Assembly (NCBI GenBank): GCA_947486185.1
Contig: CANKTH010000015.1
Coordinates: forward strand, 1-63,895
Source of the DNA: Deltaproteobacteria bacterium
Lineage (GTDB): Bacteria > Myxococcota_A > UBA796 > SXON01
Direction of reading: 5' to 3'
Length of the DNA stretch: 63,895 nucleotides
Of this stretch, positions 8,232 through 18,000 are shown in pieces. Numbering within the stretch: position 1 is the first letter of the stretch; the number at the start of each line of letters is the position of its first letter. A program made the translations under genes and the position numbers. Under the pieces are notes generated by a model. It saw nothing but the letters and a program-made list of their open reading frames with translations, did no database searches and was not told the DNA's origin.

Positions 8232-9211
8232 GGCGGTTGTTGGACCTCGACACGGACGACCGCGTTCGCGCCTTGGGGCGCGGGGGTGGCGAGCGGCTCG
8301 ACCACACCGAGCGCCGGCAGGTTCTGTAAGAACGCGCCCAGGGAGGCGGCCGGCAGACGGACGTGCACCATCCGCGCGTCCCCTGGATCCATCAGGTAGA
8401 CCGCGAGGATGGCCCCGCCGGGAGTGTGGAGCTGCCCCTGCACCGAATGCGCCAGAACCGCGAGCTCCTTCAGCGCTGTCTCCCGGTTTGCCAAGAGTCG
8501 AACTCGATAATCTCCGGGTGCTACGCTTGGCTGGGGGCTGGGCTCGTCTCCCTCCTCCCACTCCGCGTAGTACGGCGCCCGCTCCACGGTGACGGTGCGC
8601 CCCCGCACCATGATCGTGGGCGTCGCCTGCCCGGTCGCGTCCGCGCGTCGCGCGAGGGCCGCCGCGCCCTCGGGGGTGATGCCTCCCGCCTCAGCCAGGG
8701 CCTCTGGCGGAGGACGGTCTCGAGACGGCCGATCCTCCGCGTCCGTCGCAGCGAGGAGCGCGGCCGCGCCCGTCGCTGGCGTCTCGACGGGCGCTTCGGG
8801 CTCGAGGGCGTCCTCGGGGCGGGCCAACTCGGGATCCAGGGTGTCGGCCCCGGGTAGCGCGGCCACCGTTGGCACGACGATCTCGGGCGAAGATCCGTCC
8901 ATGACGCGGCCCCGCTGCGAGTAGAGCCCGGCGAGGGCGAAAGCGCCGACGAGCAGCAGGGCGGGCACCAGCAGGCGTGGGCGGTCGGCCGGCATCGTGA
9001 CCACCGCGCCGGCGAGGGACTCCGGAGGGCGGAGCGGCCCCTCCCGGCGTACACGCTCGACGACCTCCCGAAAATGCCCCCACTTCGCCGCGAGCTCGGG
9101 GCTGGCGGCGATCGCCGCTTCCATCTTTTCCCGTTCGCCAGCGTCGAGGCCTCCGTCGAGCAGCGCCGACATCCGATTCTGGAAGAAGAAGGGGTCCATC
9201 GGCTCAGTCAT
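8228..9211 (-). CDS. Single-pass membrane protein with anti-sigma-like N-terminus
   Basis: This protein has 327 residues. Residues 1-75 resemble the cytoplasmic domain of anti-sigma factors and related regulators (MSALLDGGLDAGEREK, then ELAAKWGHF), but there is no HxxxCxxC zinc motif. One transmembrane segment follows at about residues 80-97 (LLVPALLLVGAFALAGL), then an Ala/Pro/Glu-rich periplasmic linker and a folded C-terminal ~110 residues. It overlaps the end of gpsA by 8 bp, making it the third gene of a minus-strand operon. No sigma factor gene is adjacent, so a direct anti-sigma role is unproven; it could equally be an envelope sensor. Confidence 0.55.
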   Translation of the reverse strand: MTEPMDPFFFQNRMSALLDGGLDAGEREKMEAAIAASPELAAKWGHFREVVERVRREGPLRPPESLAGAVVTMPADRPRLLVPALLLVGAFALAGLYSQRGRVMDGSSPEIVVPTVAALPGADTLDPELARPEDALEPEAPVETPATGAAALLAATDAEDRPSRDRPPPEALAEAGGITPEGAAALARRADATGQATPTIMVRGRTVTVERAPYYAEWEEGDEPSPQPSVAPGDYRVRLLANRETALKELAVLAHSVQGQLHTPGGAILAVYLMDPGDARMVHVRLPAASLGAFLQNLPALGVVEPLATPAPQGANAVVRVEVQQPP

Positions 9212-10208
9212 CCCGTTCCGCCTTCCGGGTCCTCCCGAACACGTCGCGGAGCGCCTCTCCCAGAGGTTTCGCTTCGTAGATCACGCGGTAGACCTGCTCG
9301 ATGATCGGTGCTTCAACACCGAGCTTCTGGGCCAGCCGCCAGGCCGAGTCGGTGGTCACCACGCCCTCGGCCACCTGGCCCAGCTCCTTCAGGATTTCAG
9401 GGAGCGCCTGGCCGCGGCCCAGGCCCAGCCCGACGCGACGGTTTCGGGACAGGTCACCGGTGCAGGTGAGCACGAGGTCGCCCAGGCCCGCGAGCCCCAT
9501 GAGCGTTAGCGGATTTGCGCCGCGGGCGACCGCCATCCTCGTGATTTCCGCGAGCCCGCGGGTGATCAGCGCTGCGCGCGCGTTGGTACCGAGGCCGGCT
9601 CCGTCGGCGGCCCCCGTCGCGATCGCGAGCACGTTCTTCAGGGCTCCGCCATACTCCACGCCCACCACGTCATCCGAGTGGTACACACGGAAAAAACCGC
9701 CGTGGAAGGCGCCGGCGACCGCGTGACATCGCTCCTCGTCGCGCCCGGCGATCACCACCGCCGTGGGTAGCCCACTCGCGACCTCGCGTGCAAAAGACGG
9801 CCCCGAAAGCGTACAGATCCCTGGATGAAGCCGCTCAGGGAGCACGTCAACCATCACCTCTTCCATGGTGGCCAGGGTGCCGACCTCGATGCCCTTCGAC
9901 GCGCAGCACATCGCCGCCGCGGGCGGAAGAAATGGCGACAACGACGTAAGGACCGAGCGCATCACCTGGCTTGGCACCACGGCGACCACGAGCTCTGCGG
10001 AATCCAGCGCCGCCTCAGGTTCGCTCTCCGCACGCACTGTGTCCGGGAGCCGAGCTCCCGGCAGGTAACGGGCGTTCTCTCGGCGTGACTGGATATCCTG
10101 CGCGAAGTCGGGGTCGCGGGACCAGAGCGTGACCTCGTGGCCCACCCGGCCGAGCTGGATCGCCAACGCCGTGCCCCACGAGCCCGAGCCAATGACCGTC
10201 GCGCGCAT
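9204..10208 (-). CDS. gpsA: Glycerol-3-phosphate dehydrogenase [NAD(P)+]
   Basis: The 334-residue protein has the usual family length. The Rossmann motif GSGSWGTAL is at residues 7-15; GPSFAREVASGLPTAVV, GGALKNVLAIATG with the catalytic lysine, and GLAGLGDLVLTC are all present. The cytoplasmic enzyme reduces dihydroxyacetone phosphate to sn-glycerol-3-phosphate, the backbone of phospholipids. The ATG directly abuts the stop of the upstream AAA+ gene (TAGATG), and the 3' end overlaps the next gene, so expression is coupled. Glycerol kinase, the other route to glycerol-3-phosphate, is elsewhere in this window. Confidence 0.97.
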   Translation of the reverse strand: MRATVIGSGSWGTALAIQLGRVGHEVTLWSRDPDFAQDIQSRRENARYLPGARLPDTVRAESEPEAALDSAELVVAVVPSQVMRSVLTSLSPFLPPAAAMCCASKGIEVGTLATMEEVMVDVLPERLHPGICTLSGPSFAREVASGLPTAVVIAGRDEERCHAVAGAFHGGFFRVYHSDDVVGVEYGGALKNVLAIATGAADGAGLGTNARAALITRGLAEITRMAVARGANPLTLMGLAGLGDLVLTCTGDLSRNRRVGLGLGRGQALPEILKELGQVAEGVVTTDSAWRLAQKLGVEAPIIEQVYRVIYEAKPLGEALRDVFGRTRKAERDD

Positions 10209-11687
10209 CTAGCCCTCTTCCCAGTCGGAAAAGAACGCGATTCGTCGTGTGTCAACGCTGGCGGGCCGGGCGCGGGGGCGAGCCCACTCACGCAGGTCCT
10301 TGAGGCGGTCGTCCATCGTCACCGCGAGGGGCACGGTGTCGCGTACCGTCTTGATCAGGTCGTCCTGAGAGAGCTCGCGCCCCGCGGCAAAAGCGCGGAA
10401 CATCGCGGCGATCACCAGCTGCTCGAGCTCGGCTCCGGAGTACTTTTCGGTGTCCTCGGCGACCGCCAGGAGGTCGTAGCTTTCGGGCTGGCGGCCCTTT
10501 CGACGTACGTGAATGTCGAGGATTTCGAGCCGTTCATGCACGTTCGGAAGATCTACGAAAAAGATATCGTCAAAACGGCCTTTACGTAGGAGCTCGGGCG
10601 GGAGTCCACGCACCTCGTTCGCGGTCGCGACCACAAACACCGGTTTCTCCTTCTCCTGCATCCAGGTCAACAGCGCGCCGAACACCCGGTTCCCCGTGGT
10701 GTCTCCCAAAAAGGCCTTCTCGATCTCGTCGATCCACAAGACCACCGGCGCGAGGCTCTCGGCGATACGGATGGTGTCCCGGAGGCCCTCCTCGGCACGA
10801 CCCGAGAACAAGGACGCAACATCGAGGCGAAGCAGCGGCACGCGCCAGTAGTTCCCGACGGCCTTCGCGGTCAGGGACTTGCCGCAGCCCTGGACGCCGA
10901 GCAGGAACAGGCCCTTGGGCTCGGGCAGGCCAAAGGCGCGCGCACGCTCCCCGAACGCCGCTGAACGCTGCCGGAGCCACTCCTTGAGGTTGTCGAGCCC
11001 GCCGACGCCCTTCATCTCGGTGTCCGAGCGGATGAACTCGAGGTACTTGCTCTTCCGGATGAGTCGCGACTTCTCTTCGAGGAGGAGATCGACGTCTCGC
11101 ACGGCGAAACGGTTCCCGTCGATGAGCACCCGAGCAAAGGCTCGTTTTACCTCCTTTTCGGTGAGGCCCATCGACGCGGTCACGAACTGCTCGACGAGCG
11201 GCGGCGGGAGCTCGATTCGCTGGGCGCGGAGAAGGACGGACAGGAGCCGCCCGACCTCGGCGCGCCCCGGCAGCGGCACGTCGAGCATCACGACGTCTTT
11301 CTCAATCTCGGGGGGCACCGGTACGTCGGCACCCAGCACCATCAGCGCCTGCCGCCTGACCTCGAGCTCACGAACGAGATCCTTCAGCCGGCGCACCACC
11401 CGCCGGTCCGCGAGCTCGCCGCCGAAGTCTTCAAAAAGGAAGAGGGCCGAACTTTCCTGCGCCGAGATGCGCTCCAGCGCGACGAGGGCGTTCCGGGTCT
11501 CGGGATCGGGCGGTCCGGAGGCGCGGGTCAGCCCCGTGGTGCTTCGCCAACGCCAGAGCGGCAGCTCGTGCTGTTGCGCGAGGCGCTCAATGCCTCGTTC
11601 AACGCGCTCTTCTTCCGCCGAGATGATCCAGATGAGCGGATAACGCGCCGCGAGCAGGGGCGGGATGCGGCCGAGGACGTCGTCCAT
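10209..11687 (-). CDS. Ycf46-like AAA+ ATPase
   Basis: This is a 492-residue protein. Residues 1-240 form the family-specific N-terminal domain seen in Ycf46/'AAA family ATPase' proteins ([17 protein letters not shown] near the start, [17 protein letters not shown] later). The AAA+ core follows: Walker [14 protein letters not shown] at about 265-277, Walker [13 protein letters not shown] near 315, sensor VVATANEV and the arginine-finger region [15 protein letters not shown]. The C-terminal lid contains [13 protein letters not shown]. Ycf46-type proteins are cytoplasmic; in cyanobacteria they affect photosynthesis regulation, but in heterotrophs the role is open. It heads the operon with gpsA. 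Confidence 0.9.
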   Translation of the reverse strand: MDDVLGRIPPLLAARYPLIWIISAEEERVERGIERLAQQHELPLWRWRSTTGLTRASGPPDPETRNALVALERISAQESSALFLFEDFGGELADRRVVRRLKDLVRELEVRRQALMVLGADVPVPPEIEKDVVMLDVPLPGRAEVGRLLSVLLRAQRIELPPPLVEQFVTASMGLTEKEVKRAFARVLIDGNRFAVRDVDLLLEEKSRLIRKSKYLEFIRSDTEMKGVGGLDNLKEWLRQRSAAFGERARAFGLPEPKGLFLLGVQGCGKSLTAKAVGNYWRVPLLRLDVASLFSGRAEEGLRDTIRIAESLAPVVLWIDEIEKAFLGDTTGNRVFGALLTWMQEKEKPVFVVATANEVRGLPPELLRKGRFDDIFFVDLPNVHERLEILDIHVRRKGRQPESYDLLAVAEDTEKYSGAELEQLVIAAMFRAFAAGRELSQDDLIKTVRDTVPLAVTMDDRLKDLREWARPRARPASVDTRRIAFFSDWEEG

Positions 11688-11749
11688 CCGTGGTGCTTAG
11701 CCCGATTGCCGCCTCTCGGTGAGGTGCAGGGTGCGGTGCGCTACATTGC

Positions 11750-13453
11750 GTGGCAGTGCGCCACCTCGCCTTCACCGCGTTCTTCTGGTCCCTGGTCGCG
11801 GCGGCGGTGACGTGGCCGCTGATCCTGGACCCCTTCGGCCGCCTACTTGGGGATCCCGATGTGGACGTGTGGAACCACGCCTGGGGCTATTGGTTCGTCG
11901 CGGAGGCCCTGGCCAGGGGGGAGCTCCCGTTTTTCACCCTGTGGTCCGGCGCCCCTGAGGGCGGGACCTTGTGGTTCATCGACGCGGTGGGCGCTTTTGC
12001 CGCCGTTCCGCTCACGCTGGTGTTCGGCGCCGGGGTTTCCTACAACCTCGTCATGTTCCTGAGGGTGGCCTTCGCGGGCTTCGCCGCCGCGGGCCTCTGC
12101 GAAGCGCTGAGCGGCAAGGGCCCCCACACCCGTCTCGCGGGCGTCGCGTACGCGAGTAGCCCCTTCCTGGTGTCCGAGCTGGGGAACGGCATCAGCGAGG
12201 TGTGCGCGGTGGCAGGGGTTCCGCTGTCATTATGGGCGTTGATATCACTGTTTAGTCGTGCGCGCGCCGGAGAGGCGCGAGTCCGTGACTACGTGCTCGT
12301 GGGTCTCTCATCAGGATTCGCTGCCGCGGCGACCCCCTACTACGGGCTCGTCGTGGGCTCCCTGGGACTCGTGCTGGTGTTTCGGGAGTTTCGGCTTCTC
12401 GATCCACGGAGATCGACGGGCCGGCGTGTGTGGATCGGCCTCGCTGCTGCGGGCGTGCTCGCCGCGAGCCTGGCCTTGCCCCCCCTCCTCGCATTTCGCG
12501 CTTCGCTCTACGCACCCGATGCGCTCATCGAGCGGACGGGGCCGCCAAAGCTCTCTTTATTGGCGCATAACGCCGTGGATCCGCGCGAGTACCTCAACCC
12601 GCGCGAGGTGCGCTCGGTCGACCTCAAGGAGAAGTACAAGGAGTCCTTCATTCACACTGGCTACGTACGATGGAGCGTACTGCTGTTGTGCGTGATCGCG
12701 CTCATCCGCAGGCCAGAGCTACGCTTCTGGGCGATACCGGCGGGCGTTGCCGCGCTGATGGGCCTCGGCACCTTCTTGTGGTGGGGCCAGGACTGGGTGA
12801 GGCTGGGCGGCAACCTCATCAGTCTGCCGTTCTGGTGGGCGATCAAGGTGTTTCCTGGCCTGGCCATCACCCATCCGCTCCGCCTCTCTCTCGGGCTCCA
12901 AGCCGTGCTCACGGCGCTGGCGGGCGCGGCGCTGGCTGGGGTGGGCCCGCCGCGATGGCGCCCGCTGCTGGTGGGGGTGCTGGCGCTCGGGGTGGCAGCC
13001 GAGACCGCGGTCGCCGGTGGTGCCGTGTGGCCGATCCGCACCTCGGAAGCGGCGATCCCTGGAGCCTACGAAGGACTCCCCGAGGGGGTCGTGCTCGACC
13101 TGCCGACCCTGGTTGGGGAGACCATGGCGATGCAGCGGTATTTCTGGTACCAGACCGGGCATCGGCACCCGCTGCCTTATCCCCCCGACATCCGGGTCAA
13201 CCGACCGAGAGACGTCGCGACCATGTGGTATTTCAGCCGCTTCTGCACGGTGATGTCCAACGGTGGACGCGCCGAGGATCTCCCGATCCCCGACTCCCTG
13301 CGTAGCCACCTCCGACAGCGTTACGTCGCGGTGCTCGTCCACGAGGCCCTGGAGGCCCAGGCTGGGATGCGCGGCGCCCACCGTACGGTGCTGGAGCGGG
13401 CGCTTGGTGCTCCCGAAGAGAAGGATGGCGTCCTGGTGTGGCGCCTACGCTGA
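11750..13453 (+). CDS. Polytopic membrane protein, GT-C glycosyltransferase-like
   Basis: This 567-residue protein has about 10-12 hydrophobic segments over residues 1-430 and a soluble C-terminal domain of ~130 residues. The first outside loop carries paired acidic residues (GDPDVDVWNHAWGYWF), as in GT-C glycosyltransferases acting on lipid-linked sugars. The C-terminal part (GVVLDLPTLVGETMAM, then YFWYQTGHRHPLPYPP) resembles the periplasmic tail of large uncharacterised membrane proteins from Deltaproteobacteria. GTG at 11750 is used; a second GTG two codons later is equally possible. It converges with another GT-C-like gene one base away. Confidence 0.6.
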   Translation: MAVRHLAFTAFFWSLVAAAVTWPLILDPFGRLLGDPDVDVWNHAWGYWFVAEALARGELPFFTLWSGAPEGGTLWFIDAVGAFAAVPLTLVFGAGVSYNLVMFLRVAFAGFAAAGLCEALSGKGPHTRLAGVAYASSPFLVSELGNGISEVCAVAGVPLSLWALISLFSRARAGEARVRDYVLVGLSSGFAAAATPYYGLVVGSLGLVLVFREFRLLDPRRSTGRRVWIGLAAAGVLAASLALPPLLAFRASLYAPDALIERTGPPKLSLLAHNAVDPREYLNPREVRSVDLKEKYKESFIHTGYVRWSVLLLCVIALIRRPELRFWAIPAGVAALMGLGTFLWWGQDWVRLGGNLISLPFWWAIKVFPGLAITHPLRLSLGLQAVLTALAGAALAGVGPPRWRPLLVGVLALGVAAETAVAGGAVWPIRTSEAAIPGAYEGLPEGVVLDLPTLVGETMAMQRYFWYQTGHRHPLPYPPDIRVNRPRDVATMWYFSRFCTVMSNGGRAEDLPIPDSLRSHLRQRYVAVLVHEALEAQAGMRGAHRTVLERALGAPEEKDGVLVWRLR

Positions 13454-13454
13454 G

Positions 13455-14936
13455 TCAGGGTTCTTCGTGGCGTTGTTCGACACGAGCCCCCCAACGTTCG
13501 CGGAGGGCAAGTCGGTAGCCGACGCGGGTCGGGGGCGGCTGGTTCTTGAGCGTCGCGACACGTTCGTAGCCCTTTTTGAGCCCGTAGCCGAGCTTGTCGT
13601 CCGGCAGGATCGCGGTAGGCCAGTGACCCTCGGTCACGAGCGCCTCGATCCTCCGGACGCTGTCTTGGTGCGGCCCGCCTTCACGGTCGATGTCCCAGAG
13701 GCAAATCAGCGCAAATGAGGGCGGTTTCCCGGCGAGGACCGCGAGATACGGAGCGTGAGGCAGGAGAACGGGACCCGGCAGCTCGCGGAGATCCTCGACA
13801 AACGCAGCTGCGCGGGCGCGGTCGCGGGGCCCGGGCACGTAGCGGTTCAGATCATCCCGTCCCTGAAAAAGCTGGGCGAGCATGACCAATCCGATGAGTC
13901 CCCGCGCGGCCGGGCGATCCCCGAGCCCGCCGAGCTGGGCGGCTGGTAGCACCGAGAGCACAAAAAACATCGGAATCAACACGTTGATGTAGCCGCCGAC
14001 GTGCCCGCGCATGATCGAGACCATCACAAGTGTGGTGACGGCGATCCCCGCCCAGTAGAGCCCACCGCGCGCGCGGAGCCACCCGGGCCATAGGAGCAGC
14101 AACGTGCTGGTGAGCGGCAAGGCGCGCCAGACCTCCGCTTGCGCACCGGTGACCGTCAGCTCGCCCTTTTTTAGCTCATACCAGGGTAAGGCGCGCTCGG
14201 GGCGGATGCCGTGGTCCGAGGGCACCACGACCAGCCAGTGGAAGAGGTGCTCGCCCGCGAGCTCCATCGCTCCGAGGAATCCGAGAGCCGGCAGCGCCGA
14301 GCACATGGCGAACGTAGCGGCGAGCCGCCAGTTTCGATCGTACCAGAGCCATAGCGCCATCGGCACGCCCAACATCGCGGCGTTGTGCTTGGTCAAGAAC
14401 GCGAGGGTGAGCAGGAGCGCGCCCGTGATCACCGCGGGCAGCGTCGCGCGGCGCACGAGCACGATGGACCAGGCTAAGAGCCCAAGCAGGAGGGCATCGA
14501 CCCGAATGAGGTCGTAGAAGGTACCCCCTTCGGCGTAGGCGCTCGCGAGTAGCCCCACGGACGCCAGGGCAAAGGGCCAGCGCGCCCCTTCCTGCCGGGC
14601 GCCGACCACGACCGCCGCCGCCGTGAACAGCATCCCGACGATCGAGACCGCGCGCCCGAGGGTGTAGCCCATCGGAAAGATCGCGCTCAACGTCGCTACG
14701 ACCGCGGCGTACCCTGGCGGGTAGATGAAGGGGATGTAGTCGGGCGCGGGCTCCCCGTAGATCGGCAGCCCGTCTACGATGCGGAGAGCGGTCATCAACG
14801 TGGCGCCCTCCATCCACTCGATGTCGAATTGCGCCGTCACGCGCTGCGAAAAAGCAAGGCCAAGCTCTACGACCAGTCGCACGGCGGCAAGGAGCAGCGC
14901 GAGGTCAAGGAGCAGGTAGGCGATACGACGGGCCAT
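13455..14936 (-). CDS. Polytopic membrane protein, GT39-like glycosyltransferase
   Basis: This protein of 493 residues has about eleven hydrophobic segments. The first periplasmic loop contains QFDIEWMEGATLMTALRI and later DYIPFIYPPGYAAVVA, which matches the acidic loop plus 'PPG/Y' pattern of dolichyl-phosphate-mannose-type (GT39/GT83) transferases. A soluble C-terminal region of ~100 residues follows. It would transfer a sugar from a polyprenyl phosphate carrier to a lipid or protein outside the membrane; the substrate is unknown. Tail-to-tail with the preceding membrane protein, leaving a single base between stops. Confidence 0.65.
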   Translation of the reverse strand: MARRIAYLLLDLALLLAAVRLVVELGLAFSQRVTAQFDIEWMEGATLMTALRIVDGLPIYGEPAPDYIPFIYPPGYAAVVATLSAIFPMGYTLGRAVSIVGMLFTAAAVVVGARQEGARWPFALASVGLLASAYAEGGTFYDLIRVDALLLGLLAWSIVLVRRATLPAVITGALLLTLAFLTKHNAAMLGVPMALWLWYDRNWRLAATFAMCSALPALGFLGAMELAGEHLFHWLVVVPSDHGIRPERALPWYELKKGELTVTGAQAEVWRALPLTSTLLLLWPGWLRARGGLYWAGIAVTTLVMVSIMRGHVGGYINVLIPMFFVLSVLPAAQLGGLGDRPAARGLIGLVMLAQLFQGRDDLNRYVPGPRDRARAAAFVEDLRELPGPVLLPHAPYLAVLAGKPPSFALICLWDIDREGGPHQDSVRRIEALVTEGHWPTAILPDDKLGYGLKKGYERVATLKNQPPPTRVGYRLALRERWGARVEQRHEEP

Positions 14937-15000
14937 CGCGCCCGCGGTTATCCAACTTCCGGCGCGCGGGCCTGCTCGCGCTGCCGGAGCGGTGGACGAA

Positions 15001-18000
15001 CTACTCGGCGGTGCCGTAGTAGAGGTAGCTCATGCCCAACTTCGAGGTGCCGCCGGTCGGCGTGGTGGAGTTCGGCGCGCTGAACAAGAAGTCGTCGAAG
15101 CCGTCGTCGTTCATGTCGCCCAGCCCGAGCACGGTGGACCCAAGGTTGGACGCCGAGACCGTGCCAGCGAACAGCGCGATGTTCGTCGAGATCAGGCTCG
15201 CGGTGCCGCTCGCCGGCCCATAGACCACCGCGGCGATACCCACGAGCGACGACGGAATGTCGACCCCCGAGGCGCCGATCAACAGGTCGTCAAAGCCGTC
15301 GCCGTCCACGTCGCCCGCGCCGTCCACCGACCGACCGACAAAGTCGTAAGGGAAAACACCGTTGATCCTGAAGTCGGCGTCTGCTGACATGGAGAGGTTG
15401 GTCGTCACCGGGCCGTTGATCATGTAGGCGGCGCCCGCGTCAGCGAGGAAGCCAACGTCGGTGGCGTCAGCGCCGAGGACGAGGTCCTCGTAGCCGTCGT
15501 TGTTGTTGTCGCCCGCCCCCGCGATGCAACTGCCACAGTTCGTCTCGTACGGCGCGTTGCTGTTGATCGTCTGGGAGACCCCCGTCATCGTATAATCGGC
15601 CGCCGACGCGGAGGTCGCGGACGAGACCGGCCCGCTGAAGATGTAGGTGGTGCCGATGGTAGGCGCAGAGACCAGGAGGTCCCCGATGCCGTCTCCGTCT
15701 GCATCGACATCTCCAACGAGAGCGCCGCCAAATCGGTCGTTAGCCGCGGCGCCGTTGATGACCGTGATCATCTCCGCCGCGCTCGCGGAGTATGAGCCGG
15801 CGGCGAGGCTGGACGGCACGATGGTGACGCGTCCGGTTCGCGCCGATGCCCCCGAACCGCCGTACATATAGGATGAAACCACCCAATCCGCGAGGTCGTC
15901 CCCGTCCGCGTCGGCGACCTGGTCGAGGGTCCAGCCTGTGAGTTCCGGGTAGGTGCTCGAGGAGCCGGCGGAGCCGATGATGGTGACCGAGGCGTTACTG
16001 ACACCGAGCGAGGTGCCCACGAGGCTCACCCCCGAGAAGAGGTAGGCCGATCCTGCGTCGGTCGCAGGATCATTGTCCTTGAACCTGCCGAGCAGGAGCT
16101 CGTCGTACCCGTCTCCGTTGATGTCGTCGAGCATGCCGAGGCCCTGGCCCAGGCCGTCGCCCGAGTCGGTCGCCGTGAGGCCGCCGGTGATGCGGGCGGT
16201 GGGCGACGTGACGCTCGCCGTGATGCCGCTGGCCGAGCCGGCGATCAGGTAGGCGCGACCCGTATTCGCGCCCGCGGATGAGCTGTAATCCCAGTTGCGG
16301 TCGGCGATCATCAGGTCGGCGATACCGTCGCCGGTCAGGTCCTTGCCTGCCGCCGCCGAACCGCCGAAAAAGCCGGTGCCGGTGGCGTAGTTCTTCTCGC
16401 CGGAGAGGGTGACATCGGCGTCGGTGATGCTGTTGCTCGAGCCAGTCCAGATACAGTCGTCTACGCCGTCACAACCGTCGTCTTCGCCGTTGCGGCAGAT
16501 CTCGGTGGCGCCCGGGTAGGTGGTGCCGGCGTCGTCGTCACAGTCCGTGTTGTCGGGGACATAACCTGACCCCACGTCGCAGAAGCCCTCGGCGTCGGCG
16601 GGGTCGCCGTAGCCGTCTCCGTCCGTATCGGCGTAGAAGGTAGTGAAGCCGGCGGCGCTCACCGAACTGTCAAAGTCATCGGCGACACCGTCGCAGTCCT
16701 CGTCGGTGTTGCTGGTGTCACAGACCTCGGTCGCCGCGGGGTTGATCGCGGCGTTACTGTCGTTGCAGTCGGTGCTGTTGCTCAGATAGCCGCTCGGCAG
16801 GTCACAGGCTGAGGTCGTCGTCGCCGCCGTACCGTAGCTGTCGGCGTCGGCGTCTCGGTAGAAGGTGCTGTAACTGAGCGTCGAGACCGAGCTGTCGTCG
16901 TCGTCGGCGAGGAGGTCGCAGTCCTCGTCGGTGTCAGCGGCGTCGCAGATCTCTGTGGCGCCTGGATTGATCGCAACGTTGCTGTCGTTACAATCGGTGC
17001 TGTTGCCAGCATAGCCGCTTGGCAGGTCGCAGAATGCGGCGCTCGTCGCCGAGCTACCGTAGGTGTCGGCGTCGGCGTCGGCGTAGAACGTGGTCTTTCC
17101 GGCGGCAGCGGCGCTGGTGTCGTTGTTGTCGGCGAGGAGGTCGCAGTCCTCGTCGGTGTTGGCGGCGTCGCACACCTCGGTGGCGGCAGGGTTGATCGTC
17201 GCCGAAGCGTCATTGCAATCAGTGGAGTTGCCCACGTAGCCGGCGGGCTGGTCGCACGCCGAGGAGGTAGTGGTGGCGCTTCCGTAGGTGTCGGTGTCGG
17301 CGTCCCGATACCAGGTGCTCCGCCCGCCGCTCGCGACCCCCGGGTCGTTGTCGTCAGCGAGCAGGTCACAGTCCTCGTCGGTGTTGGACGCGTCGCAGAC
17401 CTCGGTCGCGGCGGGGTTGATCGCCGCGTTTCCGTCGTTGCAGTCCGTGCTGTTGGCCACATAGCCGCTGGGCTGATCGCAGAAGCTGTCGCTCGACGAG
17501 GCGTTGCCGTAGCTGTCCGCGTCGACGTCCGCGTAGAAGGTGGTGCGGGACGCGCCGATGGCGCTCGGGTCGTCATTGTCCGCGAGGCCGTCGCAGTCTT
17601 CGTCCGTGTTTCCGGCGTCGCAGGACTCCACCGCAGCGGGGTTGATCGCAGGGTCGCCGTCGTCACAGTCGCTGGAGTCGGTCACGTAGCCTGCGGGCCG
17701 GTCGCAGAAGGTCGCGGGCGACGCCAGGCTCCCATAGCTGTCCGCGTCCGCGTCCGCGTAGGCGACCTCGCCGCCGGTGGCGTCGTCGTCGTCGTCGTCA
17801 GCGGCGTTGTCGCAGTCCTCGTCGGTGTCACTCGCGTCGCACACCTCGGTGGCGTCGGGGTTGATCCCGGCGTTGTCGTCGTCGCAGTCGCCGCCGTCGC
17901 TGACGTAGCCGACGGGGGCGTCGCACGAGCTCACGCCGGTGGCGGTGTCTCCAGAGCCGTCGTCGTCGCTGTCGACGTACCAGGTGCCGCCGTCAACCGC

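Noticed and set aside
8228..9211. Zinc-binding anti-sigma factor
   Set aside because: No HxxxCxxC motif and no adjacent sigma factor; only the general shape is similar.
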